From positions 131,796-195,795 of the forward strand of contig NZ_JOFH01000010.1 in assembly GCF_000721235.1 (NCBI RefSeq): a stretch of 64,000 bases of DNA, given 5' to 3'. Source of the DNA: Streptomyces olivaceus. Its GTDB lineage: Bacteria > Actinomycetota > Actinomycetes > Streptomycetales > Streptomycetaceae. Shown here in pieces: positions 50,644 through 64,000 of this stretch (its first letter is position 1; each line of letters opens with the position of its first letter). The translations under genes were made by a program, and so were the position numbers. Below the pieces are notes generated by a model. The model was not told the origin of the DNA. It saw only the letters and a program-made list of their open reading frames with translations, and did no database searches.

Positions 50644-53144
50644 CTGTGACCACCAGCGCTCCCTCCGGCGGGGGAGAGGCGGCGGTCCCGCCGGAGGACC
50701 TCGTCTCGCTGACGATCGACGGCGCCGAGATCAGCGTGCCCAAGGGCACCCTGGTCATCCGGGCCGCCGAGCAGCTCGGCATCGAGATCCCCCGGTTCTG
50801 CGACCACCCCCTCCTCGACCCGGCCGGCGCCTGCCGCCAGTGCATCGTCGAGGTCGAGGGCCAGCGCAAGCCGATGGCGTCCTGCACCATCACCTGCACC
50901 GACGGGATGGTGGTGAAGACCCAGCTCACCTCGCCCGTCGCCGAGAAGGCCCAGCACGGCGTGATGGAGCTGCTGCTCATCAACCACCCGCTGGACTGCC
51001 CGGTCTGCGACAAGGGCGGCGAGTGCCCCCTGCAGAACCAGGCGATGTCGCACGGCCAGGCCGACTCCCGCTTCGAGGGCAGGAAGCGGACCTACGAGAA
51101 GCCGGTGCCGATCTCCACGCAGGTGCTGCTCGACCGCGAGCGCTGCGTGCTGTGCGCCCGCTGCACCCGGTTCTCCAACCAGGTCGCGGGCGACCCGATG
51201 ATCGAGCTGATCGAGCGCGGCGCGCTCCAGCAGGTCGGCACCGGCGAGGGCGACCCCTTCGAGTCGTACTTCTCCGGCAACACCATCCAGATCTGCCCGG
51301 TCGGCGCGCTCACCTCGGCGGCCTACCGGTTCCGCTCCCGGCCCTTCGACCTGATCTCCTCGCCGTCCGTGTGCGAACACTGCTCCGGCGGCTGCGCGAC
51401 CCGCACCGACCACCGGCGCGGCAAGGTCATGCGGCGCCTTGCGGCCAACGAGCCCGAGGTCAACGAGGAGTGGATCTGCGACAAGGGGCGCTTCGGGTTC
51501 CGGTACGCCCAGCAGCGGGACCGGCTCACCACCCCGCTGGTGCGCAGCCCGGAGGGCGACCTGCAGCCGGCCTCCTGGCCCGAGGCCCTGCAGATCGCCG
51601 CCCAGGGGCTGCTGGCCTCCAGGGGCCGCACCGGCGTCCTGACCGGCGGGCGGCTGACCGTCGAGGACGCCTACGCGTACAGCAAGTTCGCGCGCGTGGC
51701 GCTCGAAACCAACGACATCGACTTCCGCGCGCGCGTGCACAGCGCCGAGGAGGCCGACTTCCTGGCCGCCCGGATCGCCGGACGCGGCCGGGACCTCGAC
51801 GGTAAGGGTGTCACCTACACCGCGCTGGAGAAGGCGCCCGCCGTCCTGCTGGTCGGCTTCGAGGCCGAGGAGGAGGCGCCCGGAGTCTTCCTCCGGCTGC
51901 GCAAGGCCTGGCGCAAGCACGGGCAGAAGGTCTTCGCCCTGGCCACGCACGCCACGCGGGGCCTGGAGAAGGCGGGCGGCACCCTGCTCCCCGCCGCCCC
52001 CGGCACCGAGACCGAGTGGCTGGACGCCCTCGCGAGCGGCGTCGGCCTGGAGGAGGGCGGCGCCCAGGCGGCCGAGGCACTGCGCGCCGAGGGTTCCGTG
52101 ATCGTCGTCGGCGAGCGGCTGGCGTCCGTGGCCGGCGGTCTCACCTCCGCCGTACGCACCTCCGCCGCGACCGGCGCCCGCCTGGCGTGGATCCCGCGCC
52201 GGGCCGGGGAGCGCGGCGCGATCGAGGCGGGCGCGCTGCCGTCGCTGCTGCCCGGCGGACGCCCGGCGACCGACCCCCGCGCGCGTGAGGAGGTCGCCAC
52301 CCTGTGGGGCCTGGCCGACCTTCCGCACCGCTACGGCCGCGACACCGGCGAGATCGTCGAGGCCGCGGCCCGGGGCGAACTGCAGGCGCTGCTGGTGGCG
52401 GGCGTCGAGGTCGCCGACCTGCCCGACCCCACGCGCGCGCGTGCGGCACTCGACGAGGCCGGTTTCGTGGTGTCGCTGGAGCTGCGGCCCAGCGAGGTCA
52501 CCGAGCGCGCCGACGTGGTCCTGCCCGTCGCCGCGGTCGCCGAGAAGCCCGGCACGTTCCTCAACTGGGAAGGCAGGGCGCGTCTGTTCGAGGCCGCGCT
52601 CAAGCCGGACCAGATGACCCGCCGCCTCGCGCCCGCCGACGCCCGCGTCCTGCAGATGCTGGCCGACGCCATGGACGTACACCTCGGCCTGCCGGACCTG
52701 CGCACCACGCGCGCGGAGATCGACCGGCTCGGCGCCTGGGACGGGCCGCGGGCCGGTGAGCCGCTGCAGACCGCGAGCGCGCTGCCCCGGCCGGCCGCCG
52801 GAGAGGCCGTACTGGCCGGGCACCGCCTGCTGCTCGACCGGGGCCTGCTCCAGCAGGGCGACGAGGCGCTCGCCGGCACCCGGCACGCCGCACGCGCGCG
52901 CGTGTCGGCCGCCACGGCCGCCGAGGCCGGGGTCAAGGACGGCGACGTCCTCGCCGTGACCGGTCCCGGCGGAGCCGTCGAACTGCCGCTCCAGGTGACC
53001 GAGATGCCCGACCGGGTGGTCTGGCTCCCGCTGAACTCGGCCGGCTCCGGTGTCGCCTCCGACGCCGGTGCGCTGCCCGGCACCCTCGTCCGCATCGGTC
53101 CGGCGACCTCCGCCGGCGAGGCCCCCAAGGAGGTGGAGGCATGA
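50640..53144 (+). CDS. nuoG: NADH dehydrogenase subunit G
   Basis: An 834-aa iron-sulfur subunit. ATG 50640. The N-terminal [2Fe-2S] domain ([21 protein letters not shown]) is followed by [29 protein letters not shown] and [13 protein letters not shown]. The molybdopterin-oxidoreductase-like domain follows from about 255, and the C-terminal domain ends in an [23 protein letters not shown] stretch. It acts in the electron-input arm. It overlaps nuoH by 4 nt. Confidence 0.95.
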   Translation: MTVTTSAPSGGGEAAVPPEDLVSLTIDGAEISVPKGTLVIRAAEQLGIEIPRFCDHPLLDPAGACRQCIVEVEGQRKPMASCTITCTDGMVVKTQLTSPVAEKAQHGVMELLLINHPLDCPVCDKGGECPLQNQAMSHGQADSRFEGRKRTYEKPVPISTQVLLDRERCVLCARCTRFSNQVAGDPMIELIERGALQQVGTGEGDPFESYFSGNTIQICPVGALTSAAYRFRSRPFDLISSPSVCEHCSGGCATRTDHRRGKVMRRLAANEPEVNEEWICDKGRFGFRYAQQRDRLTTPLVRSPEGDLQPASWPEALQIAAQGLLASRGRTGVLTGGRLTVEDAYAYSKFARVALETNDIDFRARVHSAEEADFLAARIAGRGRDLDGKGVTYTALEKAPAVLLVGFEAEEEAPGVFLRLRKAWRKHGQKVFALATHATRGLEKAGGTLLPAAPGTETEWLDALASGVGLEEGGAQAAEALRAEGSVIVVGERLASVAGGLTSAVRTSAATGARLAWIPRRAGERGAIEAGALPSLLPGGRPATDPRAREEVATLWGLADLPHRYGRDTGEIVEAAARGELQALLVAGVEVADLPDPTRARAALDEAGFVVSLELRPSEVTERADVVLPVAAVAEKPGTFLNWEGRARLFEAALKPDQMTRRLAPADARVLQMLADAMDVHLGLPDLRTTRAEIDRLGAWDGPRAGEPLQTASALPRPAAGEAVLAGHRLLLDRGLLQQGDEALAGTRHAARARVSAATAAEAGVKDGDVLAVTGPGGAVELPLQVTEMPDRVVWLPLNSAGSGVASDAGALPGTLVRIGPATSAGEAPKEVEA

Positions 53145-54526
53145 GCCCGCACCTCGCCGCTGAAGACCTCTCGATGTTCGGCACCGACCCCTGGTGGCTG
53201 GTCGTCGTCAAGGCGGTGTTCTGCTTCGCCTTCCTGATGGTGACGGTGCTGTTCGCCATCGTGTGGGAGCGCAAGGTCGTCGCCTGGATGCAGCTGCGCA
53301 TCGGCCCGAACCGGCACGGCCCCTGGGGCCTGCTCCAGTCGCTCGCCGACGGCATCAAGCTGATGCTCAAGGAAGACGTCATCGTCAAACGCGCCGACAA
53401 GGCGGTGTACGTCCTCGCCCCGGTCGTCGCGGCCGTCCCGGCCTTCATGGCGATCGCGGTGATCCCCTTCGGACCGGCCGGCAACGAGATCTCGATCTTC
53501 GGCCACCGCACCGCCATGCAGCTCACCGACCTGCCGATCGCGATGCTGTTCATCCTGGCCGTCGCCTCGGTCGGCATCTACGGCATCGTGCTGGCCGGCT
53601 GGAGCTCGGGCTCGACGTACCCGCTGCTCGGCGGACTGCGCTCCTGCGCGCAGATGATCTCCTACGAGATCGCGATGGGCGCCGCGTTCGCCTCGGTCTT
53701 CCTCTACTCCGGCTCGATGTCCACCTCGGAGATCGTCGCCCAGCAGAACGACCGCTGGTACATCGTGCTGCTGCCGGTCTCCTTCATCCTCTACATCGTC
53801 ACGATGGTCGGCGAGACCAACCGCGCCCCCTTCGACATGCCCGAGTCCGAGGGCGACCTGGTGGGCGGCTTCAACACCGAGTACTCGTCGATCAAGTTCG
53901 CGATGTTCATGCTCGCCGAGTACGTGAACATGGTGACGGTCTCGGCGGTCGCCACCACGCTGTTCCTCGGCGGCTGGCGGGCTCCCTGGCCGATCAGCAC
54001 CTTCTGGGAGGGCGCCAACCACGGCTGGTGGCCGCTGCTCTGGTTCGTGGTCAAGGTCCAGCTGCTGCTGTTCTTCTTCATCTGGCTGCGCGGCACCCTG
54101 CCCCGGGTCCGCTACGACCAGCTGATGAAGCTCGGCTGGAAGGTCCTCATCCCGGTCTCCCTGGTCTGGCTGATGTGCGTCGCCACCGTGCGGGCCCTCA
54201 GGAACGAGGGCTACGACTTCACGGACATCGCCCTCTACATCGCCGGCGGCGTGCTGGTCCTGCTGCTGTTGTCCTTCCTCGCGGACATGTTCCGCGACAA
54301 GGGCGACAAGGGCGCGGAGGCCGACCGGGCCGACGAGGACCGGGCCGCCTTCGACCCGATGGCCGGCGGATTCCCCGTACCGCCCCTGCCCGGGCAGCAG
54401 TTGCCGCCGGTGCCCAGGCGCCGCCCCCGCCGGGAGCGGGAGCTGATTGTCAGTGGTGGGCCCGATACTCGGAGTGACGGACCTGTGAGCGGATCTACGG
54501 ATGGAAAGGAGGCGTCCGATGGCTGA
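53141..54526 (+). CDS. nuoH: NADH dehydrogenase subunit H
   Basis: A 461-aa membrane subunit (ND1) that forms the entry to the quinone channel. [32 protein letters not shown] and [27 protein letters not shown] are the diagnostic stretches. About eight helices are seen. The C-terminal ~80 residues after [11 protein letters not shown] are polar and low-complexity, an extension usual in Streptomyces. It overlaps nuoI by 8 nt. Confidence 0.95.
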   Translation: MSPHLAAEDLSMFGTDPWWLVVVKAVFCFAFLMVTVLFAIVWERKVVAWMQLRIGPNRHGPWGLLQSLADGIKLMLKEDVIVKRADKAVYVLAPVVAAVPAFMAIAVIPFGPAGNEISIFGHRTAMQLTDLPIAMLFILAVASVGIYGIVLAGWSSGSTYPLLGGLRSCAQMISYEIAMGAAFASVFLYSGSMSTSEIVAQQNDRWYIVLLPVSFILYIVTMVGETNRAPFDMPESEGDLVGGFNTEYSSIKFAMFMLAEYVNMVTVSAVATTLFLGGWRAPWPISTFWEGANHGWWPLLWFVVKVQLLLFFFIWLRGTLPRVRYDQLMKLGWKVLIPVSLVWLMCVATVRALRNEGYDFTDIALYIAGGVLVLLLLSFLADMFRDKGDKGAEADRADEDRAAFDPMAGGFPVPPLPGQQLPPVPRRRPRRERELIVSGGPDTRSDGPVSGSTDGKEASDG

Positions 54527-55241
54527 GGGACACAAGAAGAACGCAGAGCACGCGGGACACGCGGAACACGTGGAGAACCAGCGGGACAAGGGGCACAAGG
54601 AACCCGTGCAACCCAAGGGGACCGATCCCGGTTTCATGAACCCCGTGGCCGGCTTCGGCGTGACCTTCAAGGCCATGTTCAAGAAGCGGCTGACCGAGCA
54701 GTACCCGGAGCAGAAGAAGACCACCGCTCCCCGCTTCCACGGACGGCACCAGCTCAACCGCCATCCGGACGGCCTGGAGAAGTGCGTCGGCTGCGAGCTG
54801 TGCGCCTGGGCCTGCCCCGCCGACGCGATCTACGTCGAGGGCGCGGACAACACCGACGAGGAGCGCTACTCGCCGGGCGAGCGCTACGGCCGCGTCTACC
54901 AGATCAACTACGCCCGCTGCATCCTGTGCGGCCTGTGCATCGAGGCGTGCCCCACGCGCGCGCTGACGATGACCAACGAGTTCGAGCTGGCCGACTCCAG
55001 CCGTGCCAACCTCATCTTCACCAAGGACCAGCTGCTCGCCGGCCTGGAGGAGGGCATGGTCGACTCGCCGCACGCCATCTACCCGGGCACGGACGAGCAG
55101 GACTACTACCGGGGCCTGGTGACCGAGGCCGCGCCCGGCACGGTCCAGCAGGCGGCCCACTCCGAGGGAGAGGTCGTCCAGGAGGCCGAGTCCACCTTCG
55201 GTCCCGAGGAACCGGCGTCCGAGGAGGTGATCCGCCGATGA
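54519..55241 (+). CDS. nuoI: NADH dehydrogenase subunit I with His-rich N-terminus
   Basis: A 240-aa two-cluster ferredoxin subunit. ATG 54519 sits 8 nt after GGAAAGGAGG, a perfect ribosome site inside the end of nuoH. The first ~35 residues are His/Lys/Glu-rich ([17 protein letters not shown]). The clusters are in [18 protein letters not shown] and [16 protein letters not shown]. An acidic tail of about 60 residues follows. It overlaps nuoJ by 4 nt. Confidence 0.95.
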   Translation: MAEGHKKNAEHAGHAEHVENQRDKGHKEPVQPKGTDPGFMNPVAGFGVTFKAMFKKRLTEQYPEQKKTTAPRFHGRHQLNRHPDGLEKCVGCELCAWACPADAIYVEGADNTDEERYSPGERYGRVYQINYARCILCGLCIEACPTRALTMTNEFELADSSRANLIFTKDQLLAGLEEGMVDSPHAIYPGTDEQDYYRGLVTEAAPGTVQQAAHSEGEVVQEAESTFGPEEPASEEVIRR

Positions 55242-56110
55242 GCGCGCAGCTCGCGGCGGCGATGACGCTCTCCGCCGGCACCTCCACCGGGGAGGCCGTC
55301 CAGTTCTGGATCCTCGGCACGGTCGCGGTGATCGGCGCCCTGTGCACCGTCTTCATGAAGAAGGCCGTGCACAGCGCGCTCTGCCTCGCCGGAACCATGA
55401 TCGTCCTGGCGGTGTTCTACCTCGCCAACGGCGCCTACTTCCTCGGCATCGTGCAGATCGTCGTCTACACCGGCGCCATCATGATGCTGTTCCTGTTCGT
55501 GGTGATGCTCGTCGGCGTCACCGCGGCGGACTCCCTGAAGGAGACCATCAAGGGCCAGCGCTGGCTGGCCCTGCTGTCCGGGCTCGGCTTCGGCATCCTC
55601 CTGGTCGGGGGCATCGGCAACGCCTCCGTCGGCGAGTTCACCGGCCTCGGCCAGGCGAACGCGAACGGCAACGTGGAGGGCCTGGCGTCCCTCATCTTCA
55701 CCAAGTACGTCTTCGCCTTCGAGATCACCGGCGCGCTGCTCATCACGGCCGCCGTCGGCGCCATGGTGCTCACCCACCGCGAGCGCACCGAGCGGGCGGC
55801 GACCCAGCGCGAGCTGTCCGAGAAGCGTCTGCGCGAGGGCAAGTACCTGCCGCCGCTGCCCGCACCCGGCGTCTACGCCCGGCACAACGCGGTCGACATC
55901 GCCGGCCTGCTGCCCGACGGCACCCCGTCCGAGCTGACCGTCAGCAAGACGCTGCGCGAGCGGGGCCAGATCCGGGACGTGTCCATGGAGGCGCTGGGCG
56001 ACCTGAAGGCGCTGGAACAGCGGGCCGGGGAGCGCCTGGAGCGCGGGATGCCGGCTCCGGCGGACTCCGAGGGGTCCGGCGCCAAGAGGTCCGAGGAGGC
56101 GTCGAAGTGA
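55238..56110 (+). CDS. nuoJ: NADH dehydrogenase subunit J
   Basis: A 290-aa membrane subunit (ND6). ATG 55238. Five helices, including [34 protein letters not shown], the signature. A long charged C-terminal region of about 100 residues ([16 protein letters not shown] onward) is added to the normal core. It overlaps nuoK by 4 nt. Confidence 0.94.
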
Positions 56111-56406
56111 ACCCGGTCAACTACCTGTATCTCGCGGCCCTGCTCTTCACGATCGGCGCCACGGGCGTGCTGATCCGGCGCAACGCGATCGTGGTCTTCA
56201 TGTGCGTCGAGCTGATGCTCAACGCCTGCAACCTCGCGTTCGTCGCCTTCTCCCGGCTGCACGGAAACCTGGACGGGCAGATCATCGCCTTCTTCACGAT
56301 GGTCGTCGCCGCCGCGGAGGTCGTGGTCGGACTCGCGATCATCGTGTCCCTGTTCCGTTCCCGCCACTCGGCCTCGGTCGACGACGCCAGCCTGATGAAG
56401 CTGTGA
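56107..56406 (+). CDS. nuoK: NADH dehydrogenase subunit K
   Basis: A 99-aa membrane subunit (ND4L). GTG 56107 overlaps the nuoJ stop. Three helices; the conserved Glu residues lie in [20 protein letters not shown] and [19 protein letters not shown]. It forms part of the half-channel linking quinone chemistry to the pumping subunits. Confidence 0.95.
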
Positions 56407-56415
56407 GGGGCTGAA

Positions 56416-58380
56416 GTGGAGAACCTGATTGCGCTGCTGGTGGCGGCGCCCCTGCTCGGAGCTGTGGTCCTGCTGTGCGGCGGACGCCGGCTGGACGCCG
56501 TCGGCCACTGGATCGGCACGCTGCTGGCCGCCGTGTCCTTCGTGATCGGCGCCGTGCTCTTCGCCGACCTGCTCGGCAGCGGCGCCGAGGACCGGACCCT
56601 GACGCAGCACCTGTTCAGCTGGATCCCGGTGGAGGGGTTCCAGGCCGACGTCGCCTTCCGGCTCGACCAGCTGTCGATGACGTTCGTCCTGCTGATCACC
56701 GGCGTCGGCTCGCTCATCCACCTGTACTCGGTCGCGTACATGGAGCACGACGAGCGGCGCCGCCGCTTCTTCGGCTACCTGAACCTGTTCCTCGCGGCGA
56801 TGCTGATCCTCGTCCTCGCCGACAACTACCTGCTGCTGTACGTCGGCTGGGAGGGCGTCGGTCTCGCCTCCTACCTGCTGATCGGCTTCTGGCAGCACAA
56901 GCCCAGCGCCGCCACGGCCGCGAAGAAGGCCTTCCTGGTCAACCGCGTCGGCGACATGGGCCTGTCCATCGCGATCATGCTGATGTTCCTGTGGTTCGGC
57001 ACCTTCGCCTTCGGGCCGGTGCTCGGCGGCCACGGGGAGGCCGGACTCGCGAGCGGGGCGGACGAGGGCAAGCTCACCGCGATCGCCCTGATGCTGCTGC
57101 TCGCCGCCTGCGGCAAGTCCGCCCAGGTGCCGCTGCAGTCCTGGCTCGGTGACGCGATGGAGGGCCCGACCCCGGTCTCGGCCCTCATCCACGCCGCGAC
57201 CATGGTGACGGCGGGCGTGTACCTGATCGTCCGGTCCGGCGCGATCTTCAACGGCGCGCCGGACGCCCAGCTGGTGGTCACCATCGTCGGCGCGGTCACG
57301 CTGCTCTTCGGTGCGATCGTCGGTTGCGCCAAGGACGACATCAAGAAGGCGCTGGCCGGCTCGACGATGTCGCAGATCGGCTACATGGTGCTTGCCGCGG
57401 GCCTCGGCCCGATCGGCTACGTCTTCGCGATCATGCACCTGGTGACGCACGGCTTCTTCAAGGCCGGGCTGTTCCTCGGCGCCGGCTCCGTCATGCACGG
57501 CATGAACGACGAGGTCGACATGCGCCGCTACGGCGGACTGCGCAAGTACATGCCGGTCACCTTCGTCACCTTCGGCCTCGGCTACCTCGCCATCATCGGC
57601 TTCCCGGGCCTGTCCGGCTTCTTCTCCAAGGACAAGATCATCGAGGCGGCGTTCGCCAAGGGCGGCACTGAGGGCTGGATCCTCGGCGCCTGCGCCCTGC
57701 TGGGCGCGGCCCTCACGGCGTACTACATGACGCGCGTGATGCTGATGACGTTCTTCGGCGAGGAGCGCTGGCGCAACGCCCCGACGCCGTCGCCCGCCAA
57801 GCCCGACGTGGAGCCCGCCGCCGAGACCCGCGGCACGTACGAACCGCCGCACCCGCACGAGTCGCCGGGCCTCATGACCATCCCGATGATCGTGCTGGCC
57901 GTCGGATCGGTCGCGGGCGGTGCCTTCTTCAGCATCGGCGACCGCTTCCTGCACTGGCTGGAGCCCATCACCGGGCACGACCACGGGCACGCGCCGATCA
58001 GCGCGGGGGTGGTCACGGGGGCGACGGTGGTCTGCATGGTCGTCGGCGTCGCGATCGCCTGGGCGCAGTACGGGCGCCGCCCGGTCCCGGCCGTCGCCCC
58101 GCGCGGGTCGCTGCTCACCCGGGCCGCCCGCCGCGACCTGCTGCAGGACGACTTCAACCACGTCGTCCTGGTCCGCGGCGGCGAGCACCTCACGCGGTCC
58201 CTGGTCTACGTCGACCACACCCTGGTCGACGGAGTCGTCAACGGCACGGCGGCCTCGGTCGGCGGCCTGTCCGGGCGGATGCGCAAGCTGCAGAACGGCT
58301 TCGCGCGCTCGTACGCGGTCTCGATGTTCGGCGGTGCGGCGCTCCTCGTCGCCGCGACCCTGCTGATGAGGGCGGTCTGA
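56416..58380 (+). CDS. nuoL: NADH dehydrogenase subunit L
   Basis: A 654-aa antiporter-like pump subunit (ND5). GTG 56416, 10 nt after the nuoK stop. [21 protein letters not shown], the conserved Lys in [26 protein letters not shown] and [19 protein letters not shown] are family marks. About 16 helices, with the long lateral helix expected near the end. Confidence 0.95.
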   Translation: MENLIALLVAAPLLGAVVLLCGGRRLDAVGHWIGTLLAAVSFVIGAVLFADLLGSGAEDRTLTQHLFSWIPVEGFQADVAFRLDQLSMTFVLLITGVGSLIHLYSVAYMEHDERRRRFFGYLNLFLAAMLILVLADNYLLLYVGWEGVGLASYLLIGFWQHKPSAATAAKKAFLVNRVGDMGLSIAIMLMFLWFGTFAFGPVLGGHGEAGLASGADEGKLTAIALMLLLAACGKSAQVPLQSWLGDAMEGPTPVSALIHAATMVTAGVYLIVRSGAIFNGAPDAQLVVTIVGAVTLLFGAIVGCAKDDIKKALAGSTMSQIGYMVLAAGLGPIGYVFAIMHLVTHGFFKAGLFLGAGSVMHGMNDEVDMRRYGGLRKYMPVTFVTFGLGYLAIIGFPGLSGFFSKDKIIEAAFAKGGTEGWILGACALLGAALTAYYMTRVMLMTFFGEERWRNAPTPSPAKPDVEPAAETRGTYEPPHPHESPGLMTIPMIVLAVGSVAGGAFFSIGDRFLHWLEPITGHDHGHAPISAGVVTGATVVCMVVGVAIAWAQYGRRPVPAVAPRGSLLTRAARRDLLQDDFNHVVLVRGGEHLTRSLVYVDHTLVDGVVNGTAASVGGLSGRMRKLQNGFARSYAVSMFGGAALLVAATLLMRAV

Positions 58381-58385
58381 TACCG

Positions 58386-59953
<1,568 letters not shown>

Positions 59954-59957
<4 letters not shown>

Positions 59958-61612
59958 GCGCAACAGCCGTCCACAGCCTGTGGACAACGGCGGCGACGGC
60001 AGCCGACCCGATCGGCAGGATCGACGCGCCGAAGATCGAGTACGGCCAGCTGGCGCCCACCCTGATCATCATCGGCGCGGCGGTCGTCGGGATCCTGGTC
60101 GAGGCCTTCGTGCCGCGCCGCGCCCGCTACTACGCGCAGATGTTCCTCTCCGTCGTCGCGCTGATCGCCGCCTTCGCCGCGGTCGTCGCGCTGGCGGCGG
60201 GCGGATACGGCACGACCAAGGCGGGCATCGCGGCCATGGGCGCGATCGCCGTCGACGGGCCCGCCCTCTTCCTGCAGGGCACCATCCTGCTGGTGGCGCT
60301 GGTCGGCCTGTTCACCTTCGCCGAGCGGCGGCTCGACCCGGAGGCCCACGGCAGCCGCGTCGACTCCTTCGCCGCGCAGGCCGCCGCCGTACCCGGCAGC
60401 GAGAGCGAGCAGAAGGCGGTCAAGGCCGGCTTCACCACCACGGAGGTGTTCCCGCTCCTGCTCTTCGCGGTCGCCGGCATGCTGGTCTTCCCGGCGGCCA
60501 ACGACCTGCTGACGCTCTTCGTGGCCCTGGAGGTCCTCTCCCTCCCGCTCTACCTGCTGTGCGCGCTGGCCCGCCGCAAGCGGCTCATGTCGCAGGAGGC
60601 GGCGGTCAAGTACTTCCTCCTCGGCGCGTTCGCCTCGGCCTTCACCCTGTTCGGCATCGCCCTGCTCTACGGCTACGCGGGCTCCATGTCGTACGGCACG
60701 ATCGCGCAGGTCGTCGACGGCACCGTGCCGACCGTGACGCCGGCGCTCGCCGACACCATGGGCAACGACGCGCTGCTGCTCGTCGGCTCCGCGCTGCTCG
60801 TCATGGGCCTGCTGTTCAAGGTGGGCGCGGTGCCGTTCCACATGTGGACGCCGGACGTGTACCAGGGCGCGCCGACGCCGGTGACCGGGTTCATGGCGGC
60901 GGCGACCAAGGTGGCCGCCTTCGGCGCCCTGCTCCGCATCCTCTACGTCGTGCTGCCGGGCCTGCGCTGGGACTGGCGGCCGGTGATGTGGGCGGTGGCG
61001 ATCGTCACCATGCTGGCCGGCGCGATCGTCGCGATCACCCAGACCGACATCAAGCGCCTGCTGGCGTACTCGTCGATCGCGCACGCCGGCTTCATCCTCG
61101 CCGGTGTCATCGCGACCACGCCGGAGGGCATCTCGTCCGTCCTCTTCTACCTGGCCGCGTACTCCTTCGTCACCATCGGCGCCTTCGCGGTGGTGACGCT
61201 GGTGCGCGACGCGGGCGGCGAGGCGACGCACCTGTCGAAGTGGGCCGGGCTCGGCCGCAGGTCGCCGCTGGTCGCGGCCGTGTTCGCGGTGTTCCTGCTG
61301 GCCTTCGCCGGCATCCCGCTGACCTCCGGGTTCTCCGGCAAGTTCGCCGTCTTCAAGGCGGCCGCGGAGGGCGGCGCGGCCCCGCTGGTCGTGATCGGTG
61401 TGATCTCGTCGGCGATCGCCGCGTTCTTCTACATCCGGGTGATCGTGCTCATGTTCTTCAGCGAGCCGCGCCCGGAGGGACCGACGGTCGCGGTGCCGTC
61501 CCCGCTGACGATGACGGCGATCGGCGTCGGCGTGGCGGTCACGGTGGTGCTCGGCGTGGCGCCGCAGTACTTCCTCGACCTGGCCGGCCAGGCGGGAGTG
61601 TTCGTACGCTGA
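59954..61612 (+). CDS. nuoN: NADH dehydrogenase subunit N
   Basis: A 552-aa antiporter-like pump subunit (ND2). GTG 59954. VALEVLSLPLYLLCAL, KVGAVPFHMWTPDVYQGAPTPVTGFMAAATKVA and TDIKRLLAYSSIAHAGFI are diagnostic. It is the last nuo gene; an 18-bp perfect hairpin begins 21 nt after its stop. Confidence 0.95.
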
Positions 61613-61633
61613 CGCGGCGCCCGCAGCTTCGGG

Positions 61634-61677
61634 GCTGTGGCCCGGCACCCTTTTCGCAGGGTGCCGGGCCACAGCCT
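61634..61677 (+). terminator. Strong terminator of the nuo operon
   Basis: A perfect 18-bp stem, GGCTGTGGCCCGGCACCC and its complement, with loop TTTTCGCA, 21 nt after the nuoN stop. It is the strongest hairpin in the window. There is no U-tract, as is usual for Streptomyces. It separates nuo from the recQ gene. Confidence 0.9.
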
Positions 61678-61860
61678 TCGGCGCAGCACCCGCACGTCTG
61701 TGACGGGTGAACCCTGTGGACAACTCCGAGGCTGTCGGTGCGGGCCCCTATCGTTGATGCAGTGGCCGGGGCAGGACGGGCCGGACAGACGTGAGTGACC
61801 GGACGGGCGAGGCAGTACGTACGGGGACCAGAGGATGGGCGGGACGGCGTGATCGGCGAG

Positions 61861-63828
<1,968 letters not shown>

Positions 63829-63901
63829 AGCGGGAGGGGGGGGAAGAGCAGGACGGCAGCCGTCCCGTTCCGGTCCGTCCCGCCGCCCGGGCGGGGCGGC
63901 T
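63829..63901. other. Short region after recQ with small hairpins
   Basis: Contains GGACGG-CAG-CCGTCC (63851-63865) and a GC-rich inverted repeat around 63880-63900, either of which might end recQ transcription. Nothing else was seen before the transposase remnant. Confidence 0.45.
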
Positions 63902-64000
63902 GGTGTACTGACTCGTGAGGTTGGGGACGCGGCTGGCGGGTGGTTGCCCTTTCAGCGCGGTGTGTCCGCGGTGGTGATTGTAGGTATGCAGCCATTGCGG
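63902..64000 (-). pseudogene. C-terminal end of IS481-type transposase (entering from beyond window)
   Basis: Minus-strand translation from 64000 gives 33 codons reading WLHTYNHHRGHTALKG then PPASRVPNLTSQYT. This is the characteristic end of IS481-family integrase-core transposases (YNHHRPHTAL-type). No stop follows QYT; the frame runs on into unrelated sequence toward recQ. The element is therefore truncated or mutated at its 3' end, or its end lies close by. The rest is beyond the window. Confidence 0.75.

Overview
The window is high-GC actinobacterial chromosome, almost certainly Streptomyces. Genes are dense and rich in GTG starts and ATGA/GTGA start-stop overlaps. It carries the futalosine menaquinone gene mqnC, an XRE-DUF5753/DUF397/HATPase regulatory set, a Streptomyces-type Tad pilus locus and a 14-gene nuo operon with a Rex-like operator. 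No rRNA, tRNA or CRISPR array was seen.

Layout. 1-2843 (minus): a module with a WXG100-like protein, a large WXG effector-like protein, a 234-aa partner and a membrane protein cut by the window edge. 3083-5606: three small membrane or lipoprotein genes. 6132-12991: a Tad/Flp pilus operon (CpaB, TadZ, TadA, TadB, TadC, Flp pilin, two TadE-like pseudopilins, a TadG-like protein). 13049-28000: an accessory island. It holds a lipoprotein/secreted-protein pair, a second WXG module on plus, a third on minus that ends in a low-GC toxin and immunity cassette, the XRE/DUF397/ATPase regulatory locus, a PD-(D/E)XK protein, a second lipoprotein/secreted pair, and two more lipoprotein paralogues with repeated leaders. 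28151-31947: a LysM/winged-helix/BTAD membrane protein and a prepilin peptidase, probably the distal part of the Tad system.

32057-44841 is core-like: mqnC, a HutI-like composite-domain protein, a GH18-like lipoprotein, a polysaccharide deacetylase/GT2 fusion with an acyltransferase, menG, a PASTA protein, a GNAT acetyltransferase, a MenJ-like reductase, peptide deformylase, an NlpC/P60 hydrolase and a DUF3152 metzincin-like lipoprotein. 45427-61612 is nuoA-N, ended by an 18-bp hairpin. A RecQ helicase follows, and the right edge carries the end of an IS481-type transposase.

How it fits together: mqnC, menG and the menJ-like gene make, methylate and reduce menaquinone, the electron acceptor of the neighbouring complex I, whose promoter carries a redox (Rex) operator. 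On the other side, the Tad pilus genes enclose an island of at least three WXG/effector modules. Only one has an evident exchangeable C-terminal toxin with a following immunity-like gene. The ~200-aa partner proteins shared by these modules are the best candidate for an undescribed component family.
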